Origin: Candidatus Scatomorpha stercorigallinarum
Lineage (GTDB): Bacteria; Bacillota_A; Clostridia; Oscillospirales; Oscillospiraceae
Direction of reading: 5' to 3'
DNA: 6,104 nt
Assembly (NCBI GenBank): GCA_018713375.1
Contig: DVOV01000150.1
Location: 1 to 6,104, forward strand
Position 1 is the first letter of the stretch, and every line of letters begins with the position of its first letter. The notes below the pieces were generated by a model, which saw only the letters and a list, made by a program, of their open reading frames with translations, made no database searches and was not told where the DNA came from. Positions 1-6,104 of the stretch are shown here, one piece after another. A program made the position numbers and the translations under genes.

Positions 1-1
1 G

Positions 2-3958
<3,957 letters not shown>

Positions 3959-4027
3959 CGATGCACTCTCCTCGTGTTGGAATCGCTTGTACACCCGGCG
4001 GTGTTGTCAAATATTCGCGGCCCTCTG

Positions 4028-4055
4028 TTGCATTTTCATGAAAACCTGATAGAAT
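4028..4055 (+). promoter_or_regulatory. Candidate promoter for the divergent glycosyltransferase gene
   Basis: The plus strand carries TAGAAT (4050-4055, five of six matches to the -10 consensus) preceded by TGA, an extended -10. A weak -35, TTGCAT (4028-4033, three of six), lies 16 nt upstream. The start would fall near 4062, about 176 nt before the glycosyltransferase ATG. Transcripts from it would cross the rpoB promoter in the opposite direction, and their first ~40 nt would be complementary to the rpoB leader. The extended -10 is the main support. Another start nearer the gene is possible, but no clear alternative was seen. Confidence 0.35.
4033..4044. repeat. 12-bp perfect palindrome TTTTCATGAAAA
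   Basis: The sequence equals its own reverse complement over 12 bases. It lies in the spacer of the candidate rightward promoter and within the rpoB leader. Such a site could be bound by a dimeric regulator, but A/T-rich palindromes of this size also arise by chance, and no second copy was noticed in the window. The function is unassigned. Confidence 0.3.
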
Positions 4056-4107
4056 ATCCATGTAAAGAGAATTGGGAAGCTGTCCCCTCTCGATGACATA
4101 GCAAGTC

Positions 4108-4136
4108 ATTATATCATCTGTATATATGGCTGTCAA
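4108..4136 (-). promoter_or_regulatory. Perfect-consensus sigma-A promoter driving rpoBC
   Basis: On the minus strand the -35 is TTGACA (4136-4131) and the -10 is TATAAT (4113-4108), separated by exactly 17 nt. A TGA triplet sits directly before the -10, giving the extended TGn motif. Upstream, about 4150-4138 reads as an A/T-rich tract resembling an UP element. All six bases of both boxes match consensus, which is uncommon for chromosomal promoters. The predicted start is near 4101, about 143 nt before the rpoB ATG. It indicates strong independent transcription of rpoB-rpoC rather than dependence on an upstream ribosomal-protein operon. Confidence 0.92.
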
Positions 4137-4165
4137 GCTATATTTTGTTAAGGCGTGAAATTTCC

Positions 4166-4190
4166 GGCGGGGGTCGTCCCCGTCTTTTTT
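4166..4190 (+). terminator. Intrinsic terminator in the leader of the glycosyltransferase gene (possible attenuator)
   Basis: GGCGGGG (4166-4172) pairs with CCCCGTC (4178-4184) as a 7-bp stem (one G-U pair) with a 5-nt loop, followed directly by six T residues (4185-4190). This is a textbook rho-independent terminator reading rightward. No rightward gene lies upstream to need it, and the next start codon is 47 nt downstream at 4238. On the minus strand the hairpin is not followed by a T tract, so it does not act on rpoB. It either attenuates the downstream gene or blocks antisense read-through from the rpoB side. Confidence 0.75.
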
Positions 4191-4194
4191 GTTG

Positions 4195-4216
4195 CCCGGA
4201 GCGCGCTGCGCCCGGG
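4195..4216 (+). other. Stable GC-rich hairpin between the leader terminator and the glycosyltransferase ribosome binding site
   Basis: CCCGG (4195-4199) pairs with CCGGG (4212-4216), and GCGC (4201-4204) with GCGC (4208-4211). This gives about 9 bp with a single bulged A4200 and a 3-nt GCT loop. It has no T tract, so it is not a terminator. It ends 10 nt before the GGAGG Shine-Dalgarno (4227-4231). It might affect mRNA stability or take part in folding with the preceding terminator, but I could not identify a convincing antiterminator pairing. Confidence 0.45.
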
Positions 4217-4226
4217 TCTCTGTGTG

Positions 4227-4231
4227 GGAGG
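4227..4231 (+). promoter_or_regulatory. Ribosome binding site fixing the glycosyltransferase start
   Basis: GGAGG, within GGGAGGAA, sits 6 nt before the ATG at 4238. It decides the start in favour of 4238 over the upstream in-frame TTG at 4145, which has no Shine-Dalgarno and would place the leader terminator inside coding sequence. Confidence 0.85.
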
Positions 4232-4237
4232 AACGCT

Positions 4238-5443
4238 ATGGACATCTCCGTGATCATTCTGCTCTTTGCCGAGGCCCTGCTGGCCCTGGCGGCGCTCTAC
4301 TTCTCCGGACTTTTGAAGCGCCCGCGCGATGTCGCCGTGAGCGCCGCGCTCGTGGCGGCGGCCTTCGTGCTGCGCGGCCTCTGCTTCAGCCACGTCACGC
4401 TGGATTATGTAAACTTCCTCTCCCAGTGGGTGGAATACTTCCGCGCAAACGGCGGCTTTGCCGCCCTTGGCGAGCCCATCGGCAACTACAACGTCCCCTA
4501 CATGTACTTCCTCGCCGCCTTCTCCTATCTGGAGATAAACGACCTCTACCTCATCAAGCTCCTGAGCGTGTTTTTCGACATCGTGCTGGCCTGGGCGGCC
4601 ATGTCCCTCACGGGGCTCTACACCGCCAGCCGAGCCAAGCGCCTGACGGCCTTTTTCGGCGTGCTTTTCCTGCCCACTGTGATTCTCAACGGCGCCTACT
4701 GGGGCCAGTGCGACAGCATCTACGCTGCCTTCGCCCTGCTGGGCATCTACTTCGCCCTCTCCGAGCGCCCGGCGGCCGGCATGGCCTGCATCGCCGTCAG
4801 CTTCGCGTTCAAGCTGCAGGCCGTGTTCATCATGCCGATCTTCGTCGTGCTGTTGATAACGGGCCGCGTGAATATCCGCCACTTTTTCATCTTCCCCGCC
4901 GTCTACATACTGCTCATGCTGCCCGCCGTGGCCGCCGGCATGCCGTTCATGGACACGATAACGCTCTATTTTGACCAGATGGGCACGGTCGGCTCCGCAC
5001 TCAACTACAATTCGCCCAGCATCTTCGCCTTCTCCGCCAACGTGCAGGACGCGGCCCTGGCCTCGAAGCTCGGCATCCTCGCCGCCTTCGCGCTGATGCT
5101 GCTCACCTTCCTGCTCGCCGGCCTGCGCCGCTCGCGCGCGTCCATGTGGGCCGTGCTCGGCTGTGCGCTGGTGATGGCCATCGGCATCCCCTATCTCCTG
5201 CCGCACATGCACGAGCGCTATTTCTTCGTGGCCGACGTGCTCACGCTGCTGTTCGCCTGCGCCGCGCCGGAGTATATGGCCCTGCCTGTGCTGGCGCAGT
5301 TCGCCTCCCTCCTCGGCTACCACGCCTATCTCCGCGGCTATTACTTCCTCCCCATGTCCTACGGCGCCGTGGCCCTCGCCATAGCGCTCCTTATGTCTCT
5401 GTTCTTCACCCTCCTCCAGCTCTTCCCCCGCCAGAAGCGCTGA
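4238..5443 (+). CDS. Gpi18-like (GT-C fold) integral membrane glycosyltransferase, mannosyltransferase-related
   Basis: A 401-aa, very hydrophobic protein with roughly 11-13 predicted membrane segments, the first at about residues 5-24 and the last at about 372-395. It resembles bacterial proteins related to the Gpi18 mannosyltransferase (COG5542-type). The marks are LDYVNFLSQW with D56 in the first outer loop, where GT-C enzymes keep a catalytic acidic residue, NGGF...IGNYNVPYMY (71-90), NGAYWGQCDSIY (151-162), AFKLQA (190-195) and PHMHERYFF (322-330). By family it should move a sugar from a polyprenyl-phosphate donor onto a cell-envelope acceptor on the outer face of the membrane; sugar and acceptor cannot be told from sequence. 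The ATG at 4238 has GGAGG 6 nt upstream. An open frame reaches back to a TTG at 4145, but that part is a terminator-containing leader and is not credible protein. It is a single-gene unit, divergent from rpoB and convergent with queA. Confidence 0.85.
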   Translation: MDISVIILLFAEALLALAALYFSGLLKRPRDVAVSAALVAAAFVLRGLCFSHVTLDYVNFLSQWVEYFRANGGFAALGEPIGNYNVPYMYFLAAFSYLEINDLYLIKLLSVFFDIVLAWAAMSLTGLYTASRAKRLTAFFGVLFLPTVILNGAYWGQCDSIYAAFALLGIYFALSERPAAGMACIAVSFAFKLQAVFIMPIFVVLLITGRVNIRHFFIFPAVYILLMLPAVAAGMPFMDTITLYFDQMGTVGSALNYNSPSIFAFSANVQDAALASKLGILAAFALMLLTFLLAGLRRSRASMWAVLGCALVMAIGIPYLLPHMHERYFFVADVLTLLFACAAPEYMALPVLAQFASLLGYHAYLRGYYFLPMSYGAVALAIALLMSLFFTLLQLFPRQKR

Positions 5444-5452
5444 AATGGCAGA

Positions 5453-5487
5453 AAACGCCCCCGGCCGCTCTGCGGCCGGGGGCGTTT
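5453..5487. terminator. Bidirectional intrinsic terminator shared by the glycosyltransferase gene and queA
   Basis: AAACGCCCCCGGCCG (5453-5467) pairs perfectly with 5473-5487, a 15-bp stem that can extend to 16 bp by closing C5468 with G5472. The A and T runs at the stem ends give a short T stretch on each strand (GTTTAATATTT rightward, GTTTTCTG leftward). It fills the 49-nt gap between the glycosyltransferase stop (5443) and the queA stop (5493), so it most likely ends both convergent transcripts. Confidence 0.9.
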
Positions 5488-5492
5488 AATAT

Positions 5493-6104
5493 TTATGCAA
5501 TGAACATGGCGTCACCAAACGAGAAGAACCGGTACTTTTCCCGCACCGCCTCGGCGTAGGCGTTGAGGATGTTCTCCCGCGTGGAAAAGGCGGAGACGAG
5601 CATCACCAGCGTGCTCTCCGGCAGGTGGAAATTCGTCACCAGCGCGTCCATGCACTTGAACTTATATCCCGGGTAGATAAAAATATCCGTCCACCCGCTC
5701 GTGGGCTCCATCGTGCCGTCCGGCTTCGCAAAGCTCTCCACCGTGCGGCAGGAGGTCGTGCCCACGCAGACGACCCGCCCGCCGGCGGCCTTCGTCTCGT
5801 TGATGGCGCGCGCCGTCTCCTCGGGGACGATGCAGAACTCGCTGTGCATGTCGTGGTTCTCGATCTCGTCCTCTTTCACCGGGCGGAAGGTGCCGATCCC
5901 CACGTGCAGCGTGACGAAGCACTCCCTCACGCCCATGTCCGCGATGCGCCCCAGCAGCTCCTTTGTAAAGTGCAGCCCCGCCGTGGGCGCGGCCGCGCTG
6001 CCCAGCTCGCGCGAATATACGGTCTGATAGCGCTCGGAGTCCTGGAGTTCCTCCTTGATGTAAGGCGGCAGCGGCATCTTGCCCAGCCGCTCCAGCACCT
6101 CCAG
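5493..6104 (-). CDS. queA: S-adenosylmethionine:tRNA ribosyltransferase-isomerase, C-terminal 203 aa (partial, runs off right edge)
   Basis: QueA transfers and isomerises the ribosyl part of S-adenosylmethionine onto preQ1 in the wobble position of tRNAs for Asp, Asn, His and Tyr, forming epoxyqueuosine; it is cytoplasmic. The visible part reads [13 protein letters not shown] at the cut end, then ERYQTVYS (residues 24-31 of the fragment), [13 protein letters not shown] (35-47), [13 protein letters not shown] (64-76), NHDMHSEF (83-90), [17 protein letters not shown] (108-124), [10 protein letters not shown] (141-150), [17 protein letters not shown] (157-173) and the terminal [10 protein letters not shown]. 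All are QueA signatures. The family is about 340-350 aa, so roughly the first 140 residues lie outside the window. The frame is intact to TAA. Its promoter and operon partners are outside the window; tgt and ruvAB are common neighbours in other bacteria. Confidence 0.97.
   Translation of the reverse strand: MEVLERLGKMPLPPYIKEELQDSERYQTVYSRELGSAAAPTAGLHFTKELLGRIADMGVRECFVTLHVGIGTFRPVKEDEIENHDMHSEFCIVPEETARAINETKAAGGRVVCVGTTSCRTVESFAKPDGTMEPTSGWTDIFIYPGYKFKCMDALVTNFHLPESTLVMLVSAFSTRENILNAYAEAVREKYRFFSFGDAMFIA

Larger units (their letters stand above)
3959..4101 (-). promoter_or_regulatory. 5' untranslated leader of rpoB (about 143 nt)
   Basis: This is the region between the predicted transcription start and the rpoB ATG. 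It holds the rpoB Shine-Dalgarno GAGGAG (3973-3968), a modest imperfect hairpin near the 5' end (GGGA and TCCC arms with flanking GAGA/TCTC, roughly 4066-4090), and the 12-bp palindrome at 4033-4044. I see no intrinsic terminator on this strand and recognise no known riboswitch or ribosomal-protein leader. Short reading frames exist (for example an ATG at 4099 giving 30 codons) but have no ribosome binding site. The leader is long enough to carry regulation, but none can be assigned from sequence. Confidence 0.5.

Noticed and set aside
3959..3994. An upstream GTG start for rpoB at 3994 adding 12 residues ([12 protein letters not shown]).
   Set aside because: There is no ribosome binding site before it, whereas the ATG at 3958 has GAGGAG at 9-nt spacing and begins at the usual RpoB N-terminus.
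4005..4010. A second TTGACA on the minus strand within the rpoB leader.
   Set aside because: With 17- or 18-nt spacing the matching -10 would be AGCGAT or GCGATT, far from consensus, so it is unlikely to be a promoter.
4007..4099. A 30-codon frame starting almost at the predicted rpoB transcript 5' end (MSSRGDSF...), a possible leaderless leader peptide.
   Set aside because: It has no ribosome binding site and no run of regulatory codons; a frame this short is expected by chance. Ribosome profiling would be needed to revive it.
4126..4158. A 10-codon plus-strand frame MAVKLYFVKA ending 7 nt before the leader terminator, as an attenuation leader peptide would.
   Set aside because: The position is suggestive, but there is no Shine-Dalgarno and no repeated regulatory codon.
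4148..5323. A 391-codon open frame on the minus strand, antisense to the glycosyltransferase gene.
   Set aside because: Its translation is rich in Gly, Glu, His and Gln with no domain or ribosome binding site; it is a compositional shadow of the membrane protein gene.

Overview
The window is a GC-rich stretch of bacterial core genome, probably from a Firmicutes/Clostridia-type organism. The RpoB has a Bacillota-like form: it is about 1250 aa, has a long acidic C-terminal tail and carries a clostridial-style rifampicin region. The RpoC N-terminus is of the Bacillus/Clostridium type. A relative of the Oscillospiraceae is a reasonable guess, but the sequence alone does not fix the family.

Layout: (1) 2-202, minus strand: the first 67 codons of rpoC (RNA polymerase beta'), cut by the window edge. 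(2) 206-3958, minus strand: complete rpoB (beta), 3 nt upstream of rpoC and evidently co-transcribed with it. (3) 3959-4237: a divergent intergenic region. It holds a perfect-consensus sigma-A promoter for rpoBC (TTGACA-17-TATAAT with a TGn extension and an AT-rich upstream tract), a weaker candidate promoter for the rightward gene, a 12-bp palindrome, and a strong rightward intrinsic terminator inside the leader of the rightward gene, followed by a second hairpin. (4) 4238-5443, plus strand: a 401-aa polytopic membrane protein of the Gpi18-like (GT-C fold) mannosyltransferase-related family. (5) 5453-5487: a long hairpin acting as a shared terminator between convergent genes. (6) 5493-6104, minus strand: the C-terminal 203 aa of queA (tRNA queuosine synthesis), cut by the right edge.

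rpoB and rpoC form the transcription core. The GT-C protein and QueA have no obvious functional link to them or to each other. The main point of context is that rpoB is not directly preceded by rplJ-rplL, its usual upstream neighbours in many bacteria, and instead has its own very strong promoter beside a divergent envelope gene. I found no mobile element, CRISPR array, tRNA or rRNA, and no evidence for a new multi-gene system. The most interesting signal is regulatory and lies in the 279-nt divergent region.
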